64,000 bases of DNA, from assembly GCA_006226495.1 (NCBI GenBank), contig SBGU01000038.1:53493-117492 (forward strand). The letters are read 5' to 3'. Each line of letters starts with the position of its first letter. Position 1 is the first letter of the stretch. The stretch is from Alphaproteobacteria bacterium (GTDB lineage Bacteria > Pseudomonadota > Alphaproteobacteria > Sphingomonadales > Kordiimonadaceae). Shown here piece by piece: positions 9,536 to 18,475 of this stretch. The translations under genes were made by a program, and so were the position numbers. The notes beneath the pieces were generated by a model. It was given only the letters and a program-made list of their open reading frames with translations, made no database searches and was not told the DNA's origin.

Positions 9536-9994
9536 CTAAACGGCCTGGGCGCGTGTGCCGTCGCGCGGGACCTTGATCCAGGTTTCCGATTTTTCAACAA
9601 AACCCGAGCCGAGGATTTCGCGCACCATCTTGCCCTGCAGGTCGGCATGGCGCTTGAGCGCGATGCGGACGATATAGTCGAATCGTCCCTGCACCATGTC
9701 ATATTCAATGACAGCGGGCAGGCTTTCGAGCAGCGCCTCGAACTGGTGCAGCGCCCGCTCGCTCTGTTCAATCAGGGAAATGCCGATGAAGGCCTCCACA
9801 TCGAAACCGAGCGCCCGCAGGTTCACCTTCTGGCTCACTGGGTCGAACACCCCGCGTTCGCGCAACTGCTGCAGGCGCCGGACCACGGTGGCCGGATGCA
9901 CATCGAATTCCCGGGCAAGCGCGGCTGCCGACAGGCGGCTGTTGCGCGCCAGCCGCAGCAGGATATTTTCGTTCAGCGCGTCATGCTCGGCCAT
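9536..9994 (-). CDS. Lrp/AsnC-family transcriptional regulator
   Basis: A 152-residue regulator. The N-terminal winged helix-turn-helix spans about residues 5-60 (LNENILLRLARNSRLSAAALAREFDVHPATVVRR). The RAM/AsnC effector domain follows (FIGISLIEQSERAL onward to about residue 135). The domain carries the family pattern VIEYDMVQGRFDYIVRIAL. It ends toward the shared terminator. No amino-acid metabolism gene is adjacent, so its regulon is unknown. An unassigned 373-base gap precedes it. Confidence 0.9.
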   Translation of the reverse strand: MAEHDALNENILLRLARNSRLSAAALAREFDVHPATVVRRLQQLRERGVFDPVSQKVNLRALGFDVEAFIGISLIEQSERALHQFEALLESLPAVIEYDMVQGRFDYIVRIALKRHADLQGKMVREILGSGFVEKSETWIKVPRDGTRAQAV

Positions 9995-10367
9995 TGGGTC
10001 CCTCCCCGGGCTGTCGGCAGAATGGGCGCGCGGCAGCGCCCGCGCCCGACACTCCTACTCTGCCCCCCGCATGCGCGCCAGCGAATTATGACAGGAACCG
10101 CCCGCCGCCATGCCATCCGGCAGGGGCGTGCCCCCACCTCAGGTTGTCAGGCAGGCGCGGGGGTAGCCTGACCCAGCGGAATGCTGTACCCTCGGTTTAG
10201 CATCACCAACTATCACCGCGGTGCAACAGCCTATGGCCAAATTGGGGGAAGGCCATGATTTTAACCCGGTTTTCTCTTGCTTTCGCCGCAATTGCCCCCT
10301 AACCCGTGGTACGAATAACCTGCCCGTGGTTGCAGGTCAGAACAACAGACAAACCAGAGGAAACGAA
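9995..10367. other. Intergenic region between divergent lrp-like and ompA-like genes
   Basis: 373 bases that should contain two divergent promoters. I see a GC-rich imperfect hairpin around 10024-10048, and AGAGGAAACGAA just before the ompA-like start. No small gene is supported. Confidence 0.6.
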
Positions 10368-11468
10368 ATGCGCACCCTTCTTTTGCCGGCCCTTCTCCTG
10401 GGCACTTCCATGACTGCCTTTGCCGCAGACGAAGATTATTACTATGGCGGCTTTGAACTGGGTCTCAGCCAGGCGCTCAGCAACGACTATGAAGCCCCGA
10501 CTTCGGGTCTGTCGCTTGAAGATGAAAAACGCCTCGGCACCATGGGCGGCCTGTATTTTGGTCGCCAGACCAAAGGCTGGCGCTTCGAGCTCGAATATGC
10601 CATCCGCCAGAACTACCTGAAAGAGTTCGACGTGGACAACAATGGCGGCCTGGGGCTGAACGCTGGTGAAAACAAAGCCGGCGGCAAGACCAAGTCGTCT
10701 GCCCTGATGATGAACGCCCTGTATGAAATCGCCGGCAGTGACGACGTGAAACTGCTTGCTGGCCTGGGTATCGGCCTTGCCGACCTGGACATGCAGCGCG
10801 TGCGGTCGGGCAACACCCTGGTGGTGGACGATTCCCGCTGGGCACTGGCCGGCCAGGCCATGGTCGAAGTCGTGAAACAGATCCCGGGTGGTCTTGAGCT
10901 CGGTGTCGGCGCCCGCCACTTCCGCACTGTGTCGAAGGAATTCGCTTCGGCAGCCGGTACCGTGGACATGCCGTTCAAAAGCAACGAAGTGTTCGCCCGC
11001 CTGACCTGGCGTTTTGGCGCCGGCGCGCCGAAACAGGAAGCAGCCCCGATGCCGGCACCGGCACCTGTTGCTGCCCCGGCTCCGAAACCCGAACCCAAAC
11101 CTGAACCCAAGCCCGAGCCGCAGCCTGTTGCCCTGCCGGGTCCGTTCATGGTGTTCTTCGATTTCGACAAGAGCGATATCACCCCGGAAGCTGCTGACAT
11201 CATCAAGGCAGCCGCCAAGGCCTTCAAGGACGGCAAGGCCGTTCGCATCGTTGCCACCGGTCACGCCGACCGCGCCGGTTCGGTTTCCTACAACCAGAAA
11301 CTGGGCCTGCGCCGCGCCGAGGCTGTGAAAGCCGCGCTTCTGGCAGAAGGTGTTTCGGCAAGTGCGATCGACGTGATGTCGAAAGGCGAAAGCTCGCCGC
11401 TCGTCCCCACCGCCGATGGTGTGCGCGAGCCGCAGAACCGCCGCACGGAAATCGTGATCAGCCGCTAA
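10368..11468 (+). CDS. OmpA-family outer-membrane protein with peptidoglycan-binding domain
   Basis: A 366-residue protein anchoring the outer membrane to the cell wall. Layout in order: a signal peptide ending at AFA-AD (about residue 18); an eight-strand-type beta-barrel to about residue 225; a Pro-Ala/Lys-Pro-Glu linker (PKPEPKPEPKPEP); and an OmpA C-terminal domain. That domain starts at VFFDFDKSDITPEA and holds the peptidoglycan-contact motif NQKLGLRRAEAVKAAL and NRRTEIVI. The chosen ATG at 10368 follows AGAGGAAACGAA and begins the signal peptide. It stands alone and ends at a strong terminator. Confidence 0.92.
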   Translation: MRTLLLPALLLGTSMTAFAADEDYYYGGFELGLSQALSNDYEAPTSGLSLEDEKRLGTMGGLYFGRQTKGWRFELEYAIRQNYLKEFDVDNNGGLGLNAGENKAGGKTKSSALMMNALYEIAGSDDVKLLAGLGIGLADLDMQRVRSGNTLVVDDSRWALAGQAMVEVVKQIPGGLELGVGARHFRTVSKEFASAAGTVDMPFKSNEVFARLTWRFGAGAPKQEAAPMPAPAPVAAPAPKPEPKPEPKPEPQPVALPGPFMVFFDFDKSDITPEAADIIKAAAKAFKDGKAVRIVATGHADRAGSVSYNQKLGLRRAEAVKAALLAEGVSASAIDVMSKGESSPLVPTADGVREPQNRRTEIVISR

Positions 11469-11494
11469 GGCAGGCACATAGCCAGATAAAGGGC

Positions 11495-11528
11495 GGGCCG
11501 GTGTTCATTGCACCGGCCCTTCTTTTTT
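11495..11528 (+). terminator. Intrinsic terminator after ompA-like gene
   Basis: A 9-bp stem GGGCCGGTG / CACCGGCCC (11495-11503 with 11511-11519) has a 7-base loop and a T-rich tail. Confidence 0.9.
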
Positions 11529-11589
11529 GGGGGGTAGTAACTTCAACTGTGCGGGCACGGCACCAAGGGGCCTGGCCCTTCGTGGGGAC

Positions 11590-12096
11590 CTAGTCCTCCG
11601 TGCGCCCTACGGCAGCGCCGGTCGGCGGGCCGCCCTGCACCATGATAGTGCCCGTACAGGTGCGCTCCGGCGCGACATAAGCCACGGGCAGCAGGGGCAG
11701 GATATCCAGCGGATCGGGCGACAGGTGCGCCTGTTTTGCGGCCGCCAGCGTGCGGGCACAGAAATCCTGGGTGTAAATGCTTTCAAACGACACCCGGTTG
11801 AAAGCCTTGGTCAGATAGGTATCGATGGTCACATTCTTGCGCGCCGCCAGATGCTGGATATGGGGCACGCCCTCAACCAGATAGCGCTGATTGAAGGTGA
11901 CATACGCATTATAAAGGGCGGGAAATTCGGCATTCTGGGTACCGCGGCACAGAAGCGCAGCCACATTGAGCTGGACCTGGACATACCTGACCTGGTCGGC
12001 GGCCATTTCGGCCGGCTGCATGCATGTCGGTGTTGCGATGGCTGGCGTGGCGGCCAAAAGGGCAGCGCCGACAGCCCGCTTCATTTGCCTGATCAT
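11590..12096 (-). CDS. Exported hypothetical protein, paralogue A of the gene at 13927-14382
   Basis: A 168-residue protein of unknown function with a signal peptide (MIRQMKRAVGAALLAATPAIA-TP). It shares a pattern with the product at 13927-14382: MIRQ start, a C-M-P-E-AADQ-R-V-QL-VAA-C segment, LP-LY, and a late cysteine before a LLPVxY motif. Four or so conserved cysteines suggest disulfides in the periplasm. I chose the ATG at 12096 because it aligns with the paralogue and starts the signal peptide. The two paralogues flank an exported S10 peptidase on the same strand. Confidence 0.6.
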   Translation of the reverse strand: MIRQMKRAVGAALLAATPAIATPTCMQPAEMAADQVRYVQVQLNVAALLCRGTQNAEFPALYNAYVTFNQRYLVEGVPHIQHLAARKNVTIDTYLTKAFNRVSFESIYTQDFCARTLAAAKQAHLSPDPLDILPLLPVAYVAPERTCTGTIMVQGGPPTGAAVGRTED

Positions 12097-12225
12097 GTAT
12101 GGCTCCTGCATCCTGCGGGGACTTCCCTGCCCCACATTGCGGTTCCCGTACAGTACAGCTTATGGACCAAATCCTAAAGTCCTATTAAGTCCTGTGGCAA
12201 ATTAAGGCAAAATCCGTCCAAATGC

Positions 12226-12256
12226 GGCGGGCGGCCCGCAAATGGGACCGCCCGCC
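12226..12256 (-). terminator. Possible terminator after S10 peptidase gene
   Basis: A perfect 9-bp GC stem (12226-12234 with 12248-12256) lies 24 bases past the stop. The following T-tract is weak, so this is tentative. Confidence 0.45.
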
Positions 12257-12279
12257 ATCAATTTCACCGCAGATCCTGC

Positions 12280-13794
12280 CTATTTGCCGGCCAGGAAGGC
12301 CCGGATGTCCGCAGCCACAGCCTTCAGCGACGGGACATGCAGATACATCATGTGGCCACCTTCATAATAGGTCATCTTCACCCGGGCCATGTCGATGCCA
12401 TGGCGCCAGAAGGTATATTCACCGTCGAAAAACGGGGTCGCAAAATCGAAATAGCCGGACGCGACCATCACCCGAAGCGCCGGATTATAGCGCATGGCTT
12501 CCGAAAGCTGGGGCGCCGTGTTCACATATTCAGGTTCGTAATAACCGCCGGAGGGGCGCTGCCACACCCAGTTGCGGCCCACTTCCGGCCCCGAGATATA
12601 ATAGGGTTTGTCGAGATCGACGCCCAGGTCGTTCCTGAGGTAACTGTGGATCGCCGCCGAATAGGCGCCGGAGATCGCGGCTGAGCCCGCGTCATAATGC
12701 GGTTCAGCCCCCGTATCGTCCACCTCGTCGGTGGTATAGCGGCTGTCGAGCCGACCCAGCGAAAGCCCCTCGTCGCGCATCAGTTCCTTCAGGAACCTGC
12801 CTGCCAGCACCCGAAGCTGCGCACGTTTCACATAGGCCACATCAAGGCCCAGGTACCCGGCCAGCTTTTCGGCGATGCGGTTGAATTCGTCCGCAGGCAG
12901 GCTCGACCCCTTGAACAACGCCGGCAGATATTCGTCGGTTGCGAATGTCCGCACTTCAGCAAGGAAGGCTTCGAGATTGTCGCCATGCCCCTTGATCTTG
13001 CCATGGTACCAGGCGGTCGCGGCTTCGGTCGGCAGGTAGGTGACATAGGCCACAAGGTTATCGTGGCTTGGTGTGCTGCCGGTATAATCCAGCGCCTGCG
13101 ACACCAGGATCAGGCCATTCATGCGCACAGGTTCGGGCCCGCGTTCGAGGTAGGGCATGATGGCCGCTGCGCGCGTGGTGCCGAAACTTTCACCCAGCAC
13201 ATATTTGGGCGCGTTCCAGCGGTTGTTCCTGCGGACCCATTCCCGGATGATCTGGGCCACGCTTTCGGCGTCTTCCTCCAGCCCGTAGACATCCTCGGGT
13301 TTACCCTTGCCGGCCAGCCGGCTGTAGCCGGTGCCGATGGGGTCGATAAACACGATATCCGTGATATCCAGCATGCCCTGGTCGTTATCGACCATGCTGT
13401 AGGGCGCATTGCCGGCATCGCGCGCGTCGCTGGGCACCACCACCCGCTTCGGGCCCATCAGCCCCATATGCAGCCAGGTTGACGACGAGCCGGGCCCGCC
13501 GTTGAAGACGAAGGTCACCGGCCTGTCTGCGCCGCCCCGCTCGGCGAGATAGGCGATGGTCACGGCGTCGGCATAGACCTCGCCCTTCTGGTTCTTGAGC
13601 GGCAGGTCCGACACCACGGCCTTATAATCGACCTTCACGCCGCCAAAGGTACCCTTGTGGCTGGTGCTGACATTCAGGGCCGGCGGGATCGGCAGGCCGT
13701 CATCCTTGCCGCCCTCGTCCGCAAATACCGGCGTGAAAGCCGTCAGTGCCAGAAATGCCGCAGCCAGGCCGCGCCGCAAATTTGTTCCGTCCAT
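12280..13794 (-). CDS. Secreted S10-family serine carboxypeptidase-like peptidase
   Basis: A 504-residue exported serine peptidase. A signal peptide ends at VFA-DE (about residue 25). The oxyanion-hole motif is FNGGPGSSS at residues 97-105. The nucleophile is S203 in VLGESFGTTRA, with the acid near D450 in SGYFDFATPF and the histidine near 481 in YEGGHMMY. All catalytic elements of peptidase family S10 are therefore present. The ATG at 13794 starts the signal peptide; an upstream ATG gives an implausible extension. It is flanked on the same strand by two paralogous small exported proteins, which could be partners or inhibitors, though that is inference only. Confidence 0.88.
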   Translation of the reverse strand: MDGTNLRRGLAAAFLALTAFTPVFADEGGKDDGLPIPPALNVSTSHKGTFGGVKVDYKAVVSDLPLKNQKGEVYADAVTIAYLAERGGADRPVTFVFNGGPGSSSTWLHMGLMGPKRVVVPSDARDAGNAPYSMVDNDQGMLDITDIVFIDPIGTGYSRLAGKGKPEDVYGLEEDAESVAQIIREWVRRNNRWNAPKYVLGESFGTTRAAAIMPYLERGPEPVRMNGLILVSQALDYTGSTPSHDNLVAYVTYLPTEAATAWYHGKIKGHGDNLEAFLAEVRTFATDEYLPALFKGSSLPADEFNRIAEKLAGYLGLDVAYVKRAQLRVLAGRFLKELMRDEGLSLGRLDSRYTTDEVDDTGAEPHYDAGSAAISGAYSAAIHSYLRNDLGVDLDKPYYISGPEVGRNWVWQRPSGGYYEPEYVNTAPQLSEAMRYNPALRVMVASGYFDFATPFFDGEYTFWRHGIDMARVKMTYYEGGHMMYLHVPSLKAVAADIRAFLAGK

Positions 13795-13926
13795 GCGGAA
13801 ACCTCCCCGTTCATTGTTGTTCCTGGATGGCAGGCGCCACCCGGTTCGGGGACCGAGGCTAAAGCAGTTGTGCGCACGCGCAAGCATGCTCCGCTAAATT
13901 TGATCGGTTCGGACGGGGTGGGCCGC

Positions 13927-14382
13927 TCAGCTATTGCCACACAGGATGGCCGGGCGCTCGTAGGTCACCGGCAGCAGGGACAACAGCTTGGCCGGGTCTG
14001 CAGATTTAACCGCCACTTCAGCCGCCAGCCGGCTTTTGGTGCAGAAACCCGTAACCCGCGCGCTTTCCAGCGATACCCGGTCGGCCATGCCGGCCAGATA
14101 GGACTTCAGGCCCGCATCGCCCTTGCGCTCGAGATAATTGTTCAGCGGTTCTTCCGCCTGCGCCAGATAGGGGCGCTTCTCGAGTACGAAGCTGAGGTAA
14201 AGGTCCGGCAGGTCGATATTCTTGCCGCTCTGGCACTGTTGTGCCGCCACGCGGAGCTGGGTTTCGACAAACCGGGTCTGGTCGGCTGCGAGCTCGTCCG
14301 GCCGCATGCACACATCGGCAGCCGTCACGCCCTGCGTGAACAGGGCGGCGCTTACCGCACAAATTGCCAATTGCCTGATCAT
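13927..14382 (-). CDS. Exported hypothetical protein, paralogue B of the gene at 11590-12096
   Basis: A 151-residue protein with a signal peptide (MIRQLAICAVSAALFTQGVTA-AD). By eye it resembles the product at 11590-12096 through CM-P-EL-AADQTR-V-TQL-VAA-QC, LPDLY and LLPVTYERP. The start at 14382 is the ATG that aligns with the paralogue; longer starts run into the promoter region of the symporter. No known domain recognised. It is separated from the S10 gene by 132 bases on the same strand. Confidence 0.6.
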   Translation of the reverse strand: MIRQLAICAVSAALFTQGVTAADVCMRPDELAADQTRFVETQLRVAAQQCQSGKNIDLPDLYLSFVLEKRPYLAQAEEPLNNYLERKGDAGLKSYLAGMADRVSLESARVTGFCTKSRLAAEVAVKSADPAKLLSLLPVTYERPAILCGNS

Positions 14383-14630
14383 GTTGCCTTCTCCGCCGAT
14401 TCGGCTGGTTGAGGGGCGACTATGCCCTTCAAACCCTAATGGAAGCTTAAAGGCAAAATACGGCAAAAATTGTCCTAACATTTTAATATATATGGCGAAA
14501 TCGCCACAATTCCCGGGCCACCACCGGTGCGGGTGATACCCGTCCTTGGCGGAGCCGCAATTGCCCCTTGCCAAATGGGCCCGATGCCGTAAGCCTTGGG
14601 GCAACAAATGATAAGGGGGAGAAAAATCAG

Positions 14631-15875
14631 ATGATCCGCGCATGGTTCAAGATCACGCTTTGGAAACGCATCATGGCGATGCTGGTCCTGGGCATTATTT
14701 TCGGCGCTATCGCCGGCGAAGCCGCCACCAGCATCGGCTGGATGGGCACCATCTTCATCCGCCTGATCCGCATGATTGTCGTGCCTCTGGTGTTTGTCAC
14801 CCTTGTGTCCGGCGTCGTGGCCATGGGCGACCCCAAAAAACTGGGTTCCCTGGGTATCAAGACGCTGAGCCTCTATATCGGCACCACGCTTGTCGCCATC
14901 ACCATCGGCCTGTTGATGGCCATTGCCTTCCAGCCCGGCGTCGGGGTCGACCTCACGGGCGCCGTTCCCAAGGCGGTGGACCGCAGCCAGTCGCTGGCCG
15001 ACAGCCTGTTCAGCATCATTCCCACCAACCCGGTTGGCGCGCTGGCGGAAGGCAACATGCTGGCCATCATCTTTTTCGCGCTGATGGCGGGGGCCGGTAT
15101 CCTGCTCTGCGGCAAGAAGGGCAAACCGCTGGCCGACGTTTTTGATTCCGGGTCGGAAGTGATGCTGAAGATCACCCACCTGGTGATGGAAGTGGCACCC
15201 TTCGGTGTGTTCGCGCTGATCTCGGGGGTTGTCGGCACCGGTGGTGTTGGCAAGCTTCTGGAAATCCTGCCGCTTGTGGGGGCCTTCCTGTCCGCCTGTA
15301 TCCTGCATCTGGCCCTGACCCATGGCAGCATCATGAAATTCATGCTGCGCCTGTCGCCCATGCGCTTCTTCAAACAGATCACCGGCGCGCAGCTTGTGGC
15401 CTTCTCGACCTCGTCGAGCTCGGGCACCCTGCCCGTGACCATGACGGTCGCCGAAGAAAACCTTGGCATCAACAAGACCGTGGCGTCTTCGGTGCTGCCC
15501 CTGGGTGCCACCATCAATATGGACGGCTCGGCACTTTATGTGGGCATCCTCGCGGTCTTTTCCGCGCAGGTGTTTGGCATTCCGCTTGGGCTGACCGAAT
15601 ATCTCCTGATCGCGCTGTCGGCCACTTTCGTGTCCATCGGCACGGCGGCTGTGCCGTCGGCGGCCCTGTTCCTGCTGGCCGCGGTGCTGTCGGTCCTTGG
15701 CATCACCGATGCCCAGACCGCCTTGATCGTCGGTTTCATCTTCCCGTTCGACCGTCCGCTCGACATGATCCGCACCGTGGTGAATGTGACCGGCGACCTT
15801 TCGGTCGGCACCGCCGTCGCCAAATGGGAAGGCGACCTCAATGAGAAGGTCTTCAATGCCGAAGCGGTCGACTGA
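14631..15875 (+). CDS. Dicarboxylate/amino-acid:cation symporter (SDF family)
   Basis: A 414-residue inner-membrane Na+- or H+-coupled importer of dicarboxylates or acidic amino acids (DctA/GltP/GltT type). There are about eight membrane segments plus two re-entrant hairpins. The serine-rich hairpin signature is STSSSSGTLPVTM near residue 258, and the second substrate motif is GATINMDGSALY near residue 294. The start at 14631 follows AAGGGGGAGAAAAATC. It is flanked by the exported paralogue B and by queC, with no partner genes. Substrate choice between aspartate/glutamate and C4-dicarboxylate cannot be made by eye. Confidence 0.93.
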   Translation: MIRAWFKITLWKRIMAMLVLGIIFGAIAGEAATSIGWMGTIFIRLIRMIVVPLVFVTLVSGVVAMGDPKKLGSLGIKTLSLYIGTTLVAITIGLLMAIAFQPGVGVDLTGAVPKAVDRSQSLADSLFSIIPTNPVGALAEGNMLAIIFFALMAGAGILLCGKKGKPLADVFDSGSEVMLKITHLVMEVAPFGVFALISGVVGTGGVGKLLEILPLVGAFLSACILHLALTHGSIMKFMLRLSPMRFFKQITGAQLVAFSTSSSSGTLPVTMTVAEENLGINKTVASSVLPLGATINMDGSALYVGILAVFSAQVFGIPLGLTEYLLIALSATFVSIGTAAVPSAALFLLAAVLSVLGITDAQTALIVGFIFPFDRPLDMIRTVVNVTGDLSVGTAVAKWEGDLNEKVFNAEAVD

Positions 15876-15962
15876 GCCCGCGCGGTCTGACGGCATTTTT
15901 TCTTAGCAAATCCGCTGCCGGGTGCTATAGGGCGCCCGGCAGTTTTGTTTTATAAGAGGCCT

Positions 15963-16661
15963 ATGATGACAGTGAACAAGAAAGCGGTGGTGCTTCTCTC
16001 GGGCGGGCTCGACAGCGCGACAGTGGTCGCGATCGCCCGCGACCAGGGTTTTGACGTGCACGCGCTTTCCTTCCGCTATGGCCAGCGCCACAGCGTGGAA
16101 CTGGATGCCGCCGACCGGGTGGCCCGCCATCTGGGTGTGGTTGAACACAAGACCGCGGTCCTGGACCTGCGCACCTTCGGTGGCAGCGCCCTGACCGCAG
16201 ACATCGATGTGCCCAAGGACCGCACGGACGAGGACATGAGCCACGACATCCCCGTGACCTATGTGCCGGCCCGCAACACCATTTTCCTGTCGTTCGCCCT
16301 CGCCTATGCCGAAGTGGTGGGCGCCAAGGACATTTTCATCGGCGTGAACGCGCTTGATTATTCCGGCTACCCCGATTGCCGGCCAGGCTATATCGCGTCG
16401 TTTGAAGCCATGGCCAACCTGGCCACCAAAGCAGGCGTTACCGAGGCCGAACGCATCCGCATCCGAACCCCGCTCATTGACATGACCAAAGCCCAGATCG
16501 CCGCCGAAGGCACGCGCCTGGGTGTCGATTACGGCATGACCATAAGCTGTTACGACCCCGACACCGAGGGCCGCGCCTGTGGCCACTGCGACAGTTGCCA
16601 ATTGCGCGCCAAGGGTTTCCGCGAGGCAGGGCTGGCGGACCCGACCCGCTACCAGGAATAA
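15963..16661 (+). CDS. queC: 7-cyano-7-deazaguanine synthase
   Basis: Converts 7-carboxy-7-deazaguanine to preQ0 with ATP and ammonia in the queuosine pathway. A 232-residue protein with the PP-loop motif [10 protein letters not shown] near the N-terminus. The zinc site at the C-terminus is [17 protein letters not shown]. Two ATGs are adjacent (15963 and 15966); AGAGG lies just upstream of both. queE follows on the same strand after a 268-base spacer occupied by two REP-like elements. queF lies further on, on the opposite strand. Confidence 0.96.
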   Translation: MMTVNKKAVVLLSGGLDSATVVAIARDQGFDVHALSFRYGQRHSVELDAADRVARHLGVVEHKTAVLDLRTFGGSALTADIDVPKDRTDEDMSHDIPVTYVPARNTIFLSFALAYAEVVGAKDIFIGVNALDYSGYPDCRPGYIASFEAMANLATKAGVTEAERIRIRTPLIDMTKAQIAAEGTRLGVDYGMTISCYDPDTEGRACGHCDSCQLRAKGFREAGLADPTRYQE

Positions 16662-16666
16662 TCCAG

Positions 16667-16763
16667 CCCGTCATCCCGGGCTTCGACAGGCTCAGCCCGA
16701 ACGGTGGAGCGTGGGCTGGAACCGAACTGCAACACCGCTCGCCCTGAGCTTGCCAACGGGCAG
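16667..16763. repeat. REP-like palindromic element, copy 1
   Basis: CCCGTCATCCCGGGCTTCGACAGGCTCAGCCCGAACGG on one side and CGCTCGCCCTGAGCTTGCCAACGGGCA on the other form an imperfect long inverted repeat. Copy 2 follows at 16785. The shape matches REP elements common in sphingomonads and relatives. Confidence 0.8.
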
Positions 16764-16784
16764 GACATGGCCTGGATATGGCGA

Positions 16785-16881
16785 GCCCGTCATCCCGGGC
16801 TTCGACAGGCTCAGCCCGAACGGCAGGTGGCGACCTGCCCGAAACCAAACAACCGCTCGCCCTGAGCTTGTCGAAGGGCAG
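16785..16881. repeat. REP-like palindromic element, copy 2
   Basis: A direct repeat of copy 1 with a different central loop. Its right arm (CGCTCGCCCTGAGCTTGTCGAAGGGCA) is closer to a perfect complement of the left arm (GCTTCGACAGGCTCAGCCCGAACGG) than in copy 1. Confidence 0.8.
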
Positions 16882-16929
16882 CATGCCGCGCTAGGATCGC
16901 CGGCGAAACACACAGGAACCCGTGCCATC

Positions 16930-17565
16930 ATGGTCTATTCGGTCAAGGAGATATTCTACACCCTGCAGGGCGAAGGCGCGAACGCCGGGCGCCCGGCGGT
17001 GTTCTGCCGCTTTGCCGGCTGCAATCTCTGGACCGGGCTCCAACGCGACCGTGAGAGGGCCATCTGCCAGTTCTGCGACACCGATTTTGTCGGCACCGAC
17101 GGTGAAGGCGGCGGCAAGTTCAAGACCGCCGACACGCTGGCGGCTGCGGTGAAGGCCCTGTGGCCCGCCGGCATGCCCGGTACACCGCTCGTGGTCTGTA
17201 CGGGTGGCGAGCCCTTGTTGCAGCTTGATGATGCCGCGATTGCCGCCTTCCATGCTGCAGGCTTTGAAATCGCGGTCGAAAGCAATGGCACCATCGTGCC
17301 GCCCGCCGGCATCGACTGGCTGTGCATCAGCCCCAAGATCGGCTCGGACATGATTGTCACCAAGGGCCAGGAACTGAAGCTCGTGTACCCGCAATCGGGC
17401 GGCGAACCGGCGCAGTTCGAACATCTGGATTTCGAGAATTTTTTCCTGCAGCCGATGGACAGCCCCGAACAGTTGCAGAACACCATCCGCGCCGTCGACT
17501 ATTGCAAGGCCCACCCCAAATGGCGCCTGAGCCTGCAAACCCACAAGCTGATCGGCATTCCCTGA
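16930..17565 (+). CDS. queE: 7-carboxy-7-deazaguanine synthase (radical SAM)
   Basis: A 211-residue radical SAM enzyme converting 6-carboxy-tetrahydropterin to 7-carboxy-7-deazaguanine. It begins MVYSVKEIFYTLQGEGANAGRPAVFCRFAGCNLW, typical of QueE. The [4Fe-4S] cluster cysteines are the C near residue 32 and the pair in CQFCDTDF; the spacing is the expanded CX14CX2C arrangement known for many QueE proteins. The CTGGEPLLQ motif also fits. I chose the ATG at 16930; the open frame extends upstream through both REP elements but that part is not coding. Confidence 0.95.
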   Translation: MVYSVKEIFYTLQGEGANAGRPAVFCRFAGCNLWTGLQRDRERAICQFCDTDFVGTDGEGGGKFKTADTLAAAVKALWPAGMPGTPLVVCTGGEPLLQLDDAAIAAFHAAGFEIAVESNGTIVPPAGIDWLCISPKIGSDMIVTKGQELKLVYPQSGGEPAQFEHLDFENFFLQPMDSPEQLQNTIRAVDYCKAHPKWRLSLQTHKLIGIP

Positions 17566-17577
17566 CCGCCTGACCTG

Positions 17578-18447
17578 TCAGCCCAGCCGGGCTTTCAGGG
17601 CCTGATGGAACAGCGGGCCGAGGTTCGGGCCCTGCAGGGGATAGAGGAAGGGTTCGACGAGTTCGAGTTCCATCAGGCACAGGCCGCCATCTGCGCCGCG
17701 CACCATATCGACGCGGGCATACAGCGGTTCGGTTTTGCAGGCGGCCAGCGTTGCCTGCGCGGCGGCAAGATCGGCCGGCGATGGTTCGACCGCATGTTCG
17801 ACCCCGCCATAGATGGACTGGATGCGGTAATCCCCGGTCGCAGCGACCTTCAGAAGCGCATGGCTGAACATGCCGCCGATGAAGACAAAGCTGTATTCAC
17901 CCTCCGCCACAATGGCCGGCATGAAGGGTTGCAGCATCATGGGCTCGGGCATATCGGGCACGGCCTCGCCGCGCTTCAGCCGGTGCTGGCCCTCTGCCCC
18001 CGCGCCGACCTGCCGCTTGGCGACCATGCTGTCGCACCCGAACCGGTTGAACGCAGCGGCCACCACTTCAGGCGTGGCCCGATCGGCCCATACGGTCGGG
18101 ATCAGCCGCACGCCCTGCGCTTCAAGGTCCAGAAGGTACCGTTTGTCGCCATTCCAGGTGACAAGGCCCAGCGGGTTATAAAGCCGGGTTTTGGCCTCGA
18201 TGGCCGCGAGGGCCACAAGGAAGTCGGCATAGCGGTGCTGGTAATCCCATGTGGTGCCGATGAAGGCGGCGTCATATTGCGCCCAATCGGGCGCCGGGTC
18301 GTCCCACGACACCACATCCAGCCGGTCCCCCGCCGCCACAAACGCCGGCAACAGCGCATCCATCATCTGGTCATGCTCATGCGCATCGGCCCGCCGGATC
18401 GGCGAACCGGGCACGGTGGTCGGGCAGGCAAGGAAGGCGATGCGCAT
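17578..18447 (-). CDS. ATP-grasp domain protein of unknown substrate
   Basis: A 289-residue protein with an ATP-grasp-like layout. The preATP-grasp region is MRIAFLACPTTVPGSPIRRADAHEHDQM, and the segment AAFIGTTWDYQHRYADFL recalls the cycloserine DcsG and glutathione-synthetase-like branch. Metal-binding residues may be in GLCLMELELVEPFLY, the E-x-E element near residue 264. The product would form an amide bond between an acyl-phosphate and an amine. It lies between queE and queF on the minus strand with a small membrane protein upstream. It has no obvious link to queuosine synthesis. Confidence 0.7.
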   Translation of the reverse strand: MRIAFLACPTTVPGSPIRRADAHEHDQMMDALLPAFVAAGDRLDVVSWDDPAPDWAQYDAAFIGTTWDYQHRYADFLVALAAIEAKTRLYNPLGLVTWNGDKRYLLDLEAQGVRLIPTVWADRATPEVVAAAFNRFGCDSMVAKRQVGAGAEGQHRLKRGEAVPDMPEPMMLQPFMPAIVAEGEYSFVFIGGMFSHALLKVAATGDYRIQSIYGGVEHAVEPSPADLAAAQATLAACKTEPLYARVDMVRGADGGLCLMELELVEPFLYPLQGPNLGPLFHQALKARLG

Positions 18448-18475
18448 GACAGTACCTTTTCCTAAAGGTTGGCGT

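Noticed and set aside
16670..16900. The repeated palindromes were considered as a CRISPR array
   Set aside because: Only two copies, each itself a long inverted repeat with unequal loop; no regular spacer length and no cas genes.
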